Below the pieces are notes generated by a model. It did not search any database. It was not told the origin of the DNA and saw only the letters and a list, made by a program, of their open reading frames with translations. From UBA937 sp031549725 (GTDB taxonomy: Bacteria; Spirochaetota; Spirochaetia; Treponematales; Breznakiellaceae), in assembly GCA_031549725.1 (NCBI GenBank), contig JAVBPH010000009.1:1-44736 (forward strand): 44,736 nucleotides of DNA. The letters are read 5' to 3'. Positions within the stretch are counted from its first letter, which is position 1. Every line of letters begins with the position of its first letter. The translations under genes were made by a program, and so were the position numbers. This document shows positions 8,293-15,623 of this stretch, in pieces.

Positions 8293-9325
8293 TCCGGATC
8301 AAAGTAAGGACGGTTACCGGGACCTGCATATTGAAGGCCGGAATACGGCCCGGATCGTTAAGGCCCTGTCCAATGAATTCCGCATCCAAATTCTGGAGCT
8401 GCTGGAAAACCGGGAAATGAATATCAATTCTATCCGTAAGCACCTGGGGATTTCCAAGACCACGGTATTGATGCATCTCAAAGTCCTGGAGGAAGCGGGA
8501 TTTATTTCTACCTTTTATGTTCCCGGTTCCGTGGGACATCAGAAGCTATGTAAAAAAGAGTATGACCGGCTTATCTTCAACTTTACCCCCGGAAAGGGCA
8601 TCAACCGGGAACCGACTAATTATTATGAACTGAATATTGCCCCGGGGAACTACTTTAATTTTGAGATCTACCCTCCCTGCGGCTTGGCGGTAAAAGAGAG
8701 TATTATTATCCGCTGGGATGATCCGTCGGTATTTTTTTCCGCCGAGCGGATTAATGCATCCATTCTCTGGGGTACCTTTGGGTTTGTGGAATACCTGGTC
8801 CCCCTGAATATTCCCTGCGAAGATCTGGGGTTTTCCAAAATTGAAATAACCATGGAACTCTCCGCCCGGGGGAATGTTGTGGGCAACCGTATGCTCATTC
8901 TTCCCGAAGGAATGGATAAGGACCGGCTGACCGATGGAGTAAGCGACATTGCTTTCTGGCTGAACGGCATTGAAATTGCGGAACACCAGGTAATGGATGA
9001 AACGAAAGCCGATGAGCATAACATGGGCAAGCTGACACCCCACTGGTGGCGGGGAACCCAATATGGAGAGCTGGTCAAAATTGAAATAGATCATACCGGT
9101 ACCTTTATTAATGGGGTGCAGAAAAGCGCCGTTTCCCTGGATAATATCCTGCCCCGGGAGGTGCTGCAGCGGAATCTGCAGATGAAACGGCTTCTTACCT
9201 CCGGGGACAGCATGAGGTTCCGGGTGGGAATCAAGGAAGATGCGGCCCATATCAGCGGATTTAACATTTTCGGGAAGGATTTTGGAAATTATCCGACCGA
9301 TATTTCCGTGCGGTTTTATAAATAG
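8261..9325 (+). CDS. ArsR-type winged-helix transcriptional regulator with large C-terminal domain
   Basis: A 354-residue cytosolic regulator. Residues 28-95 form an ArsR-like winged helix: IVKALSNEFRIQILELL, then IRKHLGISKTTVLMHLKVLEEAGF. The remaining 250 residues are a beta-rich domain that is probably a ligand sensor; it has no ArsR-type metal-binding cysteine cluster. The layout resembles the predicted regulators often linked to glycoside hydrolase genes (COG4189-like, from memory). This fits the mannosidase scrap that its start overlaps by 32 bp. The stop codon TAG is also the left boundary of the cassette array: its G is the G of GTTAGGTAC. Confidence 0.8.
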   Translation: MEPKNPEQIPNPDQSKDGYRDLHIEGRNTARIVKALSNEFRIQILELLENREMNINSIRKHLGISKTTVLMHLKVLEEAGFISTFYVPGSVGHQKLCKKEYDRLIFNFTPGKGINREPTNYYELNIAPGNYFNFEIYPPCGLAVKESIIIRWDDPSVFFSAERINASILWGTFGFVEYLVPLNIPCEDLGFSKIEITMELSARGNVVGNRMLILPEGMDKDRLTDGVSDIAFWLNGIEIAEHQVMDETKADEHNMGKLTPHWWRGTQYGELVKIEIDHTGTFINGVQKSAVSLDNILPREVLQRNLQMKRLLTSGDSMRFRVGIKEDAAHISGFNIFGKDFGNYPTDISVRFYK

Positions 9326-9336
9326 TTAGGTACAAT

Positions 9337-10095
9337 TTGGGCACAAATGATAAAAATATTAAATATGGAAAAATTATTCCCGCCGTATTACTTGCCCTTA
9401 TAATTTTTTCATCTTGTATCAATAAGAATACCGGTGAAGAAACAATAATTAATGATAATAAAGACTATTTTATAGAAGATGAGCAAAACAGTGCCGAAGA
9501 AAGCAATCTGAATAATAACGACTTTTCACAATCAATGGATTTCCCAAGAGTAATGTATGTAAATAGTCCGGAGGGGTTAAGAATACGGAAAGCCCCTTCC
9601 CTTGACAGCGCTAAAATAGGAATATATTTATATGGAGGAAGAGTAATAGTATATAAACAAAACGATGTTCCGGCGACCATTGATGGACTCACTGAATATT
9701 GGTATCAAACATCCCATGGCTATTTTGAAGGTAAGTATTATGATTCAGCTTGGGTTTTTGGCGGATATTTATCAGAAGATCTGCCATTGGACGTTCCTGT
9801 TATTTTTGGTTTATGGGAAGAAGAAAACAATAATAGCATTATTTATTATTTTAGCCCGGATAATAATTATCAAGAAGGTCTTAAAGAATCCGAATGGTTT
9901 AATATTGGCAAATGGGAATTAAATGGCGACAAACTTACACTAGTAACGGAATCCGGTCCTTATGAAAAGCTTCATAGTCCTGAAATTGAGGAAGCTAAGA
10001 TTTTTATTCTTAATAGGAATAATATTCAATTAAAATTTTCGGATGGAACACAAGTTAATTTAGTAAGAAGTGAAGATCCTTATATTTCTTATTAA
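9337..10095 (+). CDS. SH3-like-domain lipoprotein (cassette 1)
   Basis: A 252-residue protein with a lipoprotein leader ending in the lipobox FSSC at about residue 28. It then has an acidic, Asn-rich linker and a bacterial SH3 (SH3b) domain at about 70-150: SPEGLRIRKAPSLDSAKIG, a glycine-containing turn and YYDSAWVFGGYL. The C-terminal part (IFGLWEE... IGKWELNGDKLTLVTESG) has the look of a lipocalin-like strand pattern. The only in-frame start before the leader is TTG, just inside the cassette boundary, with no strong ribosome site. SH3b domains often bind cell-wall components; that role is inferred here. Confidence 0.75.
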   Translation: MGTNDKNIKYGKIIPAVLLALIIFSSCINKNTGEETIINDNKDYFIEDEQNSAEESNLNNNDFSQSMDFPRVMYVNSPEGLRIRKAPSLDSAKIGIYLYGGRVIVYKQNDVPATIDGLTEYWYQTSHGYFEGKYYDSAWVFGGYLSEDLPLDVPVIFGLWEEENNNSIIYYFSPDNNYQEGLKESEWFNIGKWELNGDKLTLVTESGPYEKLHSPEIEEAKIFILNRNNIQLKFSDGTQVNLVRSEDPYISY

Positions 10096-10113
10096 TTTAA
10101 AAAATAGTATATG

Positions 10114-10149
10114 GTTCCTAAATTTTGTTTAAACCCGAACGTTAGACCC
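10114..10149 (+). repeat. attC-like site 1 (shortened)
   Basis: GTTCCTAAA (10114-10122) pairs at 7 of 9 positions with the start of cassette 1 (GTTAGGTAC). The next core, GTTAGACCC, begins at 10141 and is preceded by AAACCCGAAC, which resembles the inner arm of the longer sites at 11760 and 12872. Only about 19 bases separate the two cores, so the central hairpin seems to have been lost. Confidence 0.5.
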
Positions 10150-10259
10150 AATGCGCTGTCTTTTGTGAAAACATATTCGTTTTTTATACTAAAATACTTT
10201 ATTGTTTATTACAAGATGTACAACTTGACCAGTATTAAAAATAGATGTATTATTAAGTT

Positions 10260-10499
10260 ATGAAAACATTACCTATTGCAGAAGCACGGAAAAATTTTTC
10301 TTCAATCATAAAAGAAGTTGAATCAGGAAATGAAGTAGCGATTTCATATGGAAAAAAGAAAGAAACAATAGCTGTAATTATTCCATATGAGAATTGGAAA
10401 AAATCAAAGAAAAGGGAATTGGGAACATTAAAAAATAAGGCAAAAGTATCATTTTCGAAAGACTTCAAAATGAGCGAAGAAGAATTAATAAAATCATGA
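10260..10499 (+). CDS. Phd/YefM-family antitoxin (cassette 2)
   Basis: A 79-residue antitoxin. The N-terminus MKTLPIAEARKNFSSIIKEVESGNEVAISYG is the Phd/YefM DNA-binding fold (strand-helix-helix-strand). It is followed by KKKETIAVIIPYENW and a charged C-terminal tail that would wrap the toxin. It overlaps the PIN-domain toxin gene by 4 bp (ATGA), the usual coupled arrangement. By family knowledge it neutralises the toxin and represses their shared promoter. The pair lies inside a complete integron-type cassette, a common home for toxin-antitoxin systems that stabilise arrays. Confidence 0.9.
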   Translation: MKTLPIAEARKNFSSIIKEVESGNEVAISYGKKKETIAVIIPYENWKKSKKRELGTLKNKAKVSFSKDFKMSEEELIKS

Positions 10500-10891
10500 G
10501 ATATTTAGTAGATACGCACATTTTATTGTGGTCATTTTTCGAGCCAGAGAAACTATCAGAAAATATTCAGCTCAAATTATTAGATGAAGAGAATGAGATT
10601 TATTATAGCCCAATAAATTTATGGGAAATATCGATTAAATATGGATTAAAGAAGCTGAGTTTAAAAGGATTAACTCCTGAAGAGTTCTTTGATGAATTAG
10701 AAAATAGTTTTTATGATTGTAAAACAATAGAAAACAAAGGGATAATTATAAATTATAAATTGCCTTATTATCATAAAGATCCATTTGATAGATTTTTGAT
10801 ATGGGAATGTATGCAGAATAATTTGATATTAATGACTGTAGATAGAACAATCGAAAAATATAAGAAAGAAGGATTAAACATAGAATATTAA
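10496..10891 (+). CDS. PIN-domain toxin (VapC-like RNase) (cassette 2)
   Basis: A 131-residue PIN-domain ribonuclease. The acidic metal-binding residues are visible: D6 in LVDTHILLW, E44 in NLWEISIK, a DPFDR segment, and a D in the final TVDRT motif. The length and the DTH...LW start match the group often paired with Phd-type antitoxins (COG3744-like, from memory). It would cleave RNA when freed from its antitoxin. It is translated from an ATG that overlaps the antitoxin stop, and it appears intact. Confidence 0.9.
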   Translation: MRYLVDTHILLWSFFEPEKLSENIQLKLLDEENEIYYSPINLWEISIKYGLKKLSLKGLTPEEFFDELENSFYDCKTIENKGIIINYKLPYYHKDPFDRFLIWECMQNNLILMTVDRTIEKYKKEGLNIEY

Positions 10892-10900
10892 ATATGAGCA

Positions 10901-10934
10901 AAGCGCACTGCACCTAAAGCTTCGTTAAGCGAAA
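10901..10934 (+). repeat. attC-like site 2 (collapsed)
   Basis: AGCGCACTGCACCTAAA (ending about 10918) is the imperfect reverse complement of the start of cassette 2 (GTTAGACCCAATGCGCT). Six bases later the next core, GTTAAGC, begins at 10924 (fits GTTRRRY). The usual central hairpin is missing, so recombination activity is doubtful. Confidence 0.45.
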
Positions 10935-10983
10935 TGCCATAAGGATTTTTTACTTGTAATAATACAAATCAAGTGAGGAAATA

Positions 10984-11754
10984 ATGAAAGTTAGATTAAC
11001 TATAGTTTTACTGTTAGTTGTAAATAGTATCTGTTTGTTTTGTGATGAGATAACTCCAACTGTGTTTTATAGTATAGGTGAAAAAGATATACTAAAATTT
11101 GATGATTCCTATTCATTATTAATATATGATGATAATGCTATAAGAATTAGATTAATCTATCATGGACCTCGATTTTTTATAGCTTGTAGTAAAAAGAATG
11201 AAACAACTGCGATAGAAAATGAAATAGAATATTATCAGTTTATACTAAGATATGAGCTCAAAAATTTTGATGGAGGCAGTCCATATAAAGTAGAGAATTC
11301 TAAATATTGTTTGTTTAAAGATTATGGATACAATGAAAAAACAGGCGAATGGTATTATCCCGATTTTATTGATTTCTTGACGACTATTGAGAAAGAATAT
11401 CCATTTCATTATTGCGCTTATATTGGTACTTCTGTTCCAAGCAGATATGATGATACTATTTATGAAATTTATAGAGATGAATATTATTATGAAAGTGAGG
11501 AAATTCATCCAGATAAATATAAAAAAGGAAAAAATATATTTTTCAATGAAGATAACTTGGATTTTTATTATGATCATAAATCTCAGAAAATTATTTTTAA
11601 TATTGAAAATACTGAAAAATTAAATAGCTTCGAAATTGTTGTTCCTGTAAATAATCGAATGAATGAATACCGATTATTTATTTTCAATAATGAAGATGAT
11701 ATCAATATTATTAAACGAATGTTTGTCCTTGCTAGGGAAGAAGGCATAAAGTAG
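10984..11754 (+). CDS. Exported protein of unknown function (cassette 3)
   Basis: A 256-residue protein with a Sec signal peptide (MKVRLTIVLLLVVNSICLFC; a lipobox-like Cys at the end is possible but poor). The rest is rich in Tyr, Asp, Asn and Ile, with no recognised domain; YESEEIHPDKYKKGKNIFF marks a charged surface segment. The ATG is preceded by GTGAGGAAATA. The base composition is strongly AT-rich compared with the ArsR gene upstream. It is the only gene in its cassette. Confidence 0.72.
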   Translation: MKVRLTIVLLLVVNSICLFCDEITPTVFYSIGEKDILKFDDSYSLLIYDDNAIRIRLIYHGPRFFIACSKKNETTAIENEIEYYQFILRYELKNFDGGSPYKVENSKYCLFKDYGYNEKTGEWYYPDFIDFLTTIEKEYPFHYCAYIGTSVPSRYDDTIYEIYRDEYYYESEEIHPDKYKKGKNIFFNEDNLDFYYDHKSQKIIFNIENTEKLNSFEIVVPVNNRMNEYRLFIFNNEDDINIIKRMFVLAREEGIK

Positions 11755-11759
11755 CATAT

Positions 11760-11944
11760 GGCACTCCGCCTGACAGCGTGTATCCGCGGGCGCTCCCGAT
11801 GGTCGCTGGCCTGAGTTCGGTTAGGTCATATACGGCCTTCGGCCTATTCCCATGCCTCGCACCGGCACATTGGACAGCAGCGGCCTTGCTTCGCAAGCTC
11901 TTATAAGCTGCTGTCCAACGTCGGATACACCCGGGACGTTAGGT
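11760..11944 (+). repeat. attC-like site 3 (long, structured)
   Basis: GGCACTCCGCCTGAC (11760-11774) pairs at 11 of 15 positions (plus one wobble) with the start of cassette 3 (GTTAAGCGAAATGCC). Next, GTGTATCC pairs with GGATACAC near 11922, just before the core GTTAGGT at 11938-11944. The interior holds a perfect inverted repeat TTGGACAGCAG/CTGCTGTCCAA and a second GTTAGGT core-like motif near 11820. At about 185 bases it is longer than most attC sites and may be two sites fused. Confidence 0.65.
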
Positions 11945-11999
11945 GCAATACCATCACCTAATACTCAATAAAAATAATGTGGTGATAAGGAGGAACAAA

Positions 12000-12866
12000 G
12001 TGAAATTTATAAGACATATTGCAACATCATTTAATGGCAAGAATGTTGCATTTGCTGAATTCACAAAAACTGTACAAATATTAGATATAGAAAAAAATAA
12101 TGTAATTTCTGATTTTGAGACTATTTTGGATTTTGGTGGTAGGCGGATTATTATTTCTGAAGATGGAAATATATGTGTTTGTGGCTGCTGGGAACGGTAT
12201 GGAATTTGTGGTTACGATACAAAATCAGGTAAAAAAATATGGGAACGAAATGATTTAAAAAAAGTTCAAATTATGCAATTAATACGTTTTAACAGTAATA
12301 TTTTTTTTGCAAATTTTGAAGATAAATCAAGTGAATTAATTGAAATAAATAGTGGTAAAACCAAAGAGAAAATAAGGGGAGGAATTAAAGGATATTATGA
12401 AAGTAAATTTCATTCAGTAAATGTTATGGATTATAATGCTAAAATCAATGTTATAGATAGAGATATGAATAAAAAATTATTTAGTATTTCCAGACAGTCC
12501 TTTGCCACGTTAGATATATCATTTTCCTATGATAGTATTTTAATTTCCGAGAGCGGAAGTCCTTTAAGTTGTTATGATATTAGTAATGGTAAATTATTAT
12601 GGAGAACCAAGGAAATAGATGGCGAACATTTTTTAAGGTTATCATATAATGAAAAGATTAATTTATATGTTGGTATTTCTTGGCAATATATAGAAGGTGG
12701 TAATAAACAGATAAAATATATAAATAGTAAGTCTGGAAAAATCGAAAATGAAATATTTATTGGTAACCCATCGGAGACAGAATTTGCTTTTGATGGAAAG
12801 TATCTAATTACATCTGAGAGGGAAATAATAGAAATAGGAAATGGTAAAAAAATAAAATTATTATAA
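12000..12866 (+). CDS. Beta-propeller (WD40/PQQ-like) protein (cassette 4)
   Basis: A protein of about 288 residues made of repeated four-strand blades. The recurring endings are CGYDTKSGKKIWER, LIEINSGKTKEKI, CYDISNGKLLWRTKE and YINSKSGKIENE, a pattern typical of PQQ-enzyme or WD-like propellers. No signal peptide is visible, so it is probably cytosolic. GTG at 12000 is preferred to the frame's earlier GTG at 11943 because an AAGGAGG site lies upstream of it and the earlier start falls in the recombination core. Propellers of this kind act as protein- or ligand-binding platforms; no function can be assigned. Confidence 0.75.
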   Translation: MKFIRHIATSFNGKNVAFAEFTKTVQILDIEKNNVISDFETILDFGGRRIIISEDGNICVCGCWERYGICGYDTKSGKKIWERNDLKKVQIMQLIRFNSNIFFANFEDKSSELIEINSGKTKEKIRGGIKGYYESKFHSVNVMDYNAKINVIDRDMNKKLFSISRQSFATLDISFSYDSILISESGSPLSCYDISNGKLLWRTKEIDGEHFLRLSYNEKINLYVGISWQYIEGGNKQIKYINSKSGKIENEIFIGNPSETEFAFDGKYLITSEREIIEIGNGKKIKLL

Positions 12867-12871
12867 TATTG

Positions 12872-12974
12872 TGCACCTAACGTTCGGGTTTATACAACAT
12901 CTTCGGCCGCGGCCTTTGCTGCGCAAAGTCCTATTAAGCCGCCGCAAAACGTCGTATACACCCGGACGTTATAT
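12872..12974 (+). repeat. attC-like site 4
   Basis: This is the clearest attC. The outer core TGCACCTAAC (12872-12881) is the perfect reverse complement of the start of its cassette. An imperfect palindrome follows: CGTTCGGGTTTATACAAC pairs with GTCGTATACACCCGGACG across a central region that itself forms a CTTTGC-TGC-GCAAAG hairpin. The site ends at the core GTTATAT (12968-12974). At about 103 bases it falls within the normal attC range. Confidence 0.72.
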
Positions 12975-13041
12975 ACCATATCATCGATAATCATGCTTTA
13001 AGGGATTGCTTGGTACACAAAGATACCATATAATCAAAAAC

Positions 13042-13461
13042 ATGAGAAATATTAAATTGATGTTAAAATTAAAAGGTTTTTTTGTTTTCTCTTTATTACT
13101 CAGTGCATGCAGTTTATTTGCCTATGAAGAGAGCGTACTGGTTGAATATGAAATAACGGGACCAACAGCGGTAGCCAGTGTAAATTATTTAAGCGGCTGG
13201 TATGGTGACAATAACCGTACTGGAGACGTTAAAGTAATTCCGTGGAAATATGAACACACGGTGGAACCTCGTACACGTGCGTCTATTGGTTTTTTCGCAA
13301 CTATCTATGATGAGGATTTTGACGAATTATATCAAGATGGTACTTTTACCGGTAAAATATTTGTGAATGGGGAAGAAGTCTTTTCAAAAATTACTACAAA
13401 TAGTGTACTGGATATGATATATGGCGATTATCAATACCCTGATGGGCCAATGAGCCATTAA
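13042..13461 (+). CDS. MmpS-like exported protein (cassette 5)
   Basis: A protein of about 139 residues with a Sec or lipoprotein-type leader (FFVFSLLLSACSLFA). The mature part resembles MmpS-type beta-sandwich domains: VEYEITGPTAVASVNYL, then VKVIPWKYEHTV, an aromatic strand, and GKIFVNGEEV as the closing hairpin. In mycobacteria MmpS proteins are accessory to MmpL transporters; no such partner is seen here, so only the fold is suggested. ATG 13042 is chosen because it directly precedes the leader. The cassette lacks a 3' attC site and ends at a palindromic half-element. Confidence 0.65.
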   Translation: MRNIKLMLKLKGFFVFSLLLSACSLFAYEESVLVEYEITGPTAVASVNYLSGWYGDNNRTGDVKVIPWKYEHTVEPRTRASIGFFATIYDEDFDELYQDGTFTGKIFVNGEEVFSKITTNSVLDMIYGDYQYPDGPMSH

Positions 13462-13479
13462 ATCCCTCTAATAATAGAG

Positions 13480-13508
13480 ACTTTTTCAAAATTACGGACC
13501 TTGCATTC
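13480..13508. repeat. Half of a ttttcaaaat palindromic element
   Basis: GAGACTTTTTCAAAAT followed by TACGGACCTTGC matches one arm and half of the central hairpin of the complete palindrome at 28498-28559 (read on its other strand). It stops almost exactly at the centre of that hairpin. The element marks the end of the cassette array. Confidence 0.6.
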
Positions 13509-13521
13509 AATGAAAAATATT

Positions 13522-13549
13522 CGGGGTCCTTGCTTTTGCAAGGACCCCG
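13522..13549 (-). terminator. Terminator of the ALDH/ABC importer operon
   Basis: A perfect 12-bp stem CGGGGTCCTTGC/GCAAGGACCCCG with a TTTT loop lies about 50 bases past the stop codon of the minus-strand binding-protein gene. On the minus strand the stem is followed by AATATTTTTC, a fair T-tract. Confidence 0.75.
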
Positions 13550-13597
13550 AAGTAATCGTTAATCCTTAGATGTCAAACCAGGCAGCTGGTATGTGGA

Positions 13598-14563
13598 TTA
13601 TTCCCACTTACCCGCATTCCTGTACTGCTGAGCGTTTGCGCTTGTGATGATTGGTGAATCCATGATGTTGATTTTGTTAAAGGACTCACCCGCGAGGATC
13701 CGGGCCATAACGGCAATGCCCTCGGCACCGATTACATTTGCATCGTTGTGGCCAGTGGCTTTGTAGTTTCCGCCTTCAAGGATTGCCAGAATGGCCGGGT
13801 TTGCACCGTCAATCCCGGTGAAGAACATCTGATTGGAACGACCCGCATCTTTAGCCGCAGACTGGGCTCCGAAGCTCATAGAGTCATTTTCGCAGAATAC
13901 GACGTCAATCTTCGGGAACCTGGCAAGCATGTTCTCCATGGCCGCCTTGCCGCCATCGGTGGACCAGTTACCAAAGTCAGGTGATACCTGAATGGTAAAG
14001 TTACCGGCAGCCGTGAGGGCCTTGGTGACACCCTTGGTGCGGTTGATGCCGATGGTATTCTCCGCCGGACCGCCGCGGATAATCACCGCGGTACCGCCTT
14101 TGGGCAATTGCGAGACGATGTACTTGCCGATCTGTTCACCCATGAACTCATTGTCCGGTCCTACCCAGGCGGTGAAGTTCTGGGAATCGAACATACGGTC
14201 CACGAGCACCACGGGGATTTTCGCCTTTTCCGCGGCATTCAGCGCTGCCGGAATGTCGTTGAACCATGCACCCGAGATGATGATGCCATCCACGCCCTGG
14301 GCGATGAAGTTTTCGACATCAGCCACAAGCTTGGCATCGTCGCCATCTGCATTCGTAGCATTGACCGTCCAGCCCCGCTGCTCACCCGCTGCAACAACCG
14401 CGTTGCGCATGCCGGTGAAATAATCACCCAAGGCAAGGTTGGCCATACCAATAGTGATTTTCTTCTCGGTTGGTTTTTTGGCTGAACAACCGAACATGAT
14501 ACCGATGGCTCCGAGAACCAGCAGACCTGCGGTGGCCAGGGCCACCCAATTTCTTTTTTTCAT
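13598..14563 (-). CDS. Sugar ABC transporter substrate-binding protein (RbsB-like)
   Basis: A 321-residue periplasmic binding protein of the ribose/galactose type. It has a lipoprotein leader with a Cys at GIMFGC (about residue 26). It then has the two-lobed periplasmic-binding pattern: TIGMANLALGDYFTGMRNAV, DVENFIAQGVDGIIISG in lobe 1, FCENDSMSFGAQSAAKDAG in lobe 2, and FTGIDGANPAIL. It would capture a monosaccharide or related compound and deliver it to the permease encoded just upstream. The ATG follows AGGAGGAAGTA. It is the last gene of a four-gene minus-strand operon, which ends in a strong terminator. Confidence 0.92.
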   Translation of the reverse strand: MKKRNWVALATAGLLVLGAIGIMFGCSAKKPTEKKITIGMANLALGDYFTGMRNAVVAAGEQRGWTVNATNADGDDAKLVADVENFIAQGVDGIIISGAWFNDIPAALNAAEKAKIPVVLVDRMFDSQNFTAWVGPDNEFMGEQIGKYIVSQLPKGGTAVIIRGGPAENTIGINRTKGVTKALTAAGNFTIQVSPDFGNWSTDGGKAAMENMLARFPKIDVVFCENDSMSFGAQSAAKDAGRSNQMFFTGIDGANPAILAILEGGNYKATGHNDANVIGAEGIAVMARILAGESFNKINIMDSPIITSANAQQYRNAGKWE

Positions 14564-14645
14564 TACTTCCTCCTAATACTTGTTATTGCGTTATATATAT
14601 CGACTATGGTTTGAATGATACCACATTCCCCATCTGATACTATTT

Positions 14646-15623
14646 TTATCCCCGTTTTTGTGAGCGTGAGTGGAGCAGGACCACCGCAATAATAATCACT
14701 CCCTTGAGGACCGACTGCCAATAGGATTCCACATTACGCAGTGACAACAGGTTGTTCATGACCGCCAGGATCAAGACCCCTATGATCGTCCCCTGGACGG
14801 TACCTTTGCCTCCGGCGAGGTTTGCCCCGCCGATTACGCAGGCGGCTATGGCGTCGAGTTCGAATCCATTTCCCAGGGATGGCTGAATGTTGCCCAGCCG
14901 TGAAGCAAGCAAAACACCGCCGGTCCCGGCGCAGACCCCGGAGATGACGTATGCGGTAACGATGCCCTTCACCACGGAAATCCCGGCCAGCCGCACGGTC
15001 TCGCGGTTTCCGCCGATGGCTATGGTGCTGCGCCCGAGGGGGGTGCGGTTCAGGAACACCGCACCGAGAATGAAGAATGCCACCATGATCATCGTTGATA
15101 TGGGAATGCCGAAGGCTACCGCCGAACCCAGTACGGTGAAGCTGGGAACAGTGCGGGCGCTTATCGCAATTTCGGAATAGACATAGGTCAAACCGCGGAT
15201 GGTCGTCATCATGGCCAGGGTGACCACGAAGGGTGCCAGCCTGAACCATGCTACAAGGGATCCGCTGATGAGACCCCAAACCGCACCGGCGGCGATGCCC
15301 AGCAGGAACGACACCCAGACCGGCAAGCCCCAGTGCACCGAAGCGCCGGCCGCGAAGATGGCTGAGAAAGCAACGACCGATCCAACCGACAGGTCTATTC
15401 CTCCGGTCAGAATTACGAAGAGCATCCCCAGCGACAGCAGCCCGGTGGTTGTCATCTGCCGCATTAGGTTGGTGAGGTTGTTGGCGGTGAAAAATACATT
15501 TTTGGTCAGCGGGTTAGCAATGACGATGAGTACGACCGCCACCAGCCCGAGGAAAACCGACATGGTCACATCTTTACCAGCGACCACCAACCGGAATCGC
15601 CCCGCAGGTCTGCCTTCTTTCAT
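14646..15623 (-). CDS. Sugar ABC transporter permease (RbsC-like)
   Basis: A 325-residue inner-membrane permease of the ribose (BPD_transp_2) family with 8-10 hydrophobic segments. Recognisable motifs are GGIDLSVGSVVAFSA near residue 70, the ATPase-coupling region TPLGRSTIAIGGNRETVRLAGI near 195-215, and GGANLAGGKGTVQGTIIGV near the end. It would form the channel as a homodimer. It overlaps the ATPase stop codon by 4 bp (ATGA) and has its own GGAGG site. The gap to the binding-protein gene is about 80 bases. Confidence 0.93.
   Translation of the reverse strand: MKEGRPAGRFRLVVAGKDVTMSVFLGLVAVVLIVIANPLTKNVFFTANNLTNLMRQMTTTGLLSLGMLFVILTGGIDLSVGSVVAFSAIFAAGASVHWGLPVWVSFLLGIAAGAVWGLISGSLVAWFRLAPFVVTLAMMTTIRGLTYVYSEIAISARTVPSFTVLGSAVAFGIPISTMIMVAFFILGAVFLNRTPLGRSTIAIGGNRETVRLAGISVVKGIVTAYVISGVCAGTGGVLLASRLGNIQPSLGNGFELDAIAACVIGGANLAGGKGTVQGTIIGVLILAVMNNLLSLRNVESYWQSVLKGVIIIAVVLLHSRSQKRG

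Larger units (their letters stand above)
9325..13479 (+). mobile_element. Integron-like gene cassette array without integrase
   Basis: Five successive AT-rich units each begin at a G/TTRRRY-type core site. The cores are GTTAGGTAC at 9325, GTTAGACCC at 10141, GTTAAGCGA at 10924, GTTAGGTGCA at 11938 and GTTATATACC at 12968. In units 1-4 the sequence near the 3' end is the reverse complement, or close to it, of that unit's own start, which is the defining geometry of integron cassettes. The clearest case is TGCACCTAAC at 12872-12881 against GTTAGGTGCA at 11938. The two long sites share a CGTCG(N)ATACACCCGG motif before the core. No integrase gene or attI promoter is in the window. The last cassette loses its 3' site where a palindromic half-element starts. 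Confidence 0.78.

Noticed and set aside
9325..13479. CRISPR array or prophage as explanation of the AT-rich segment
   Set aside because: There are no short regularly spaced repeats and no phage structural or integrase genes. The complementary cassette ends fit an integron array better.
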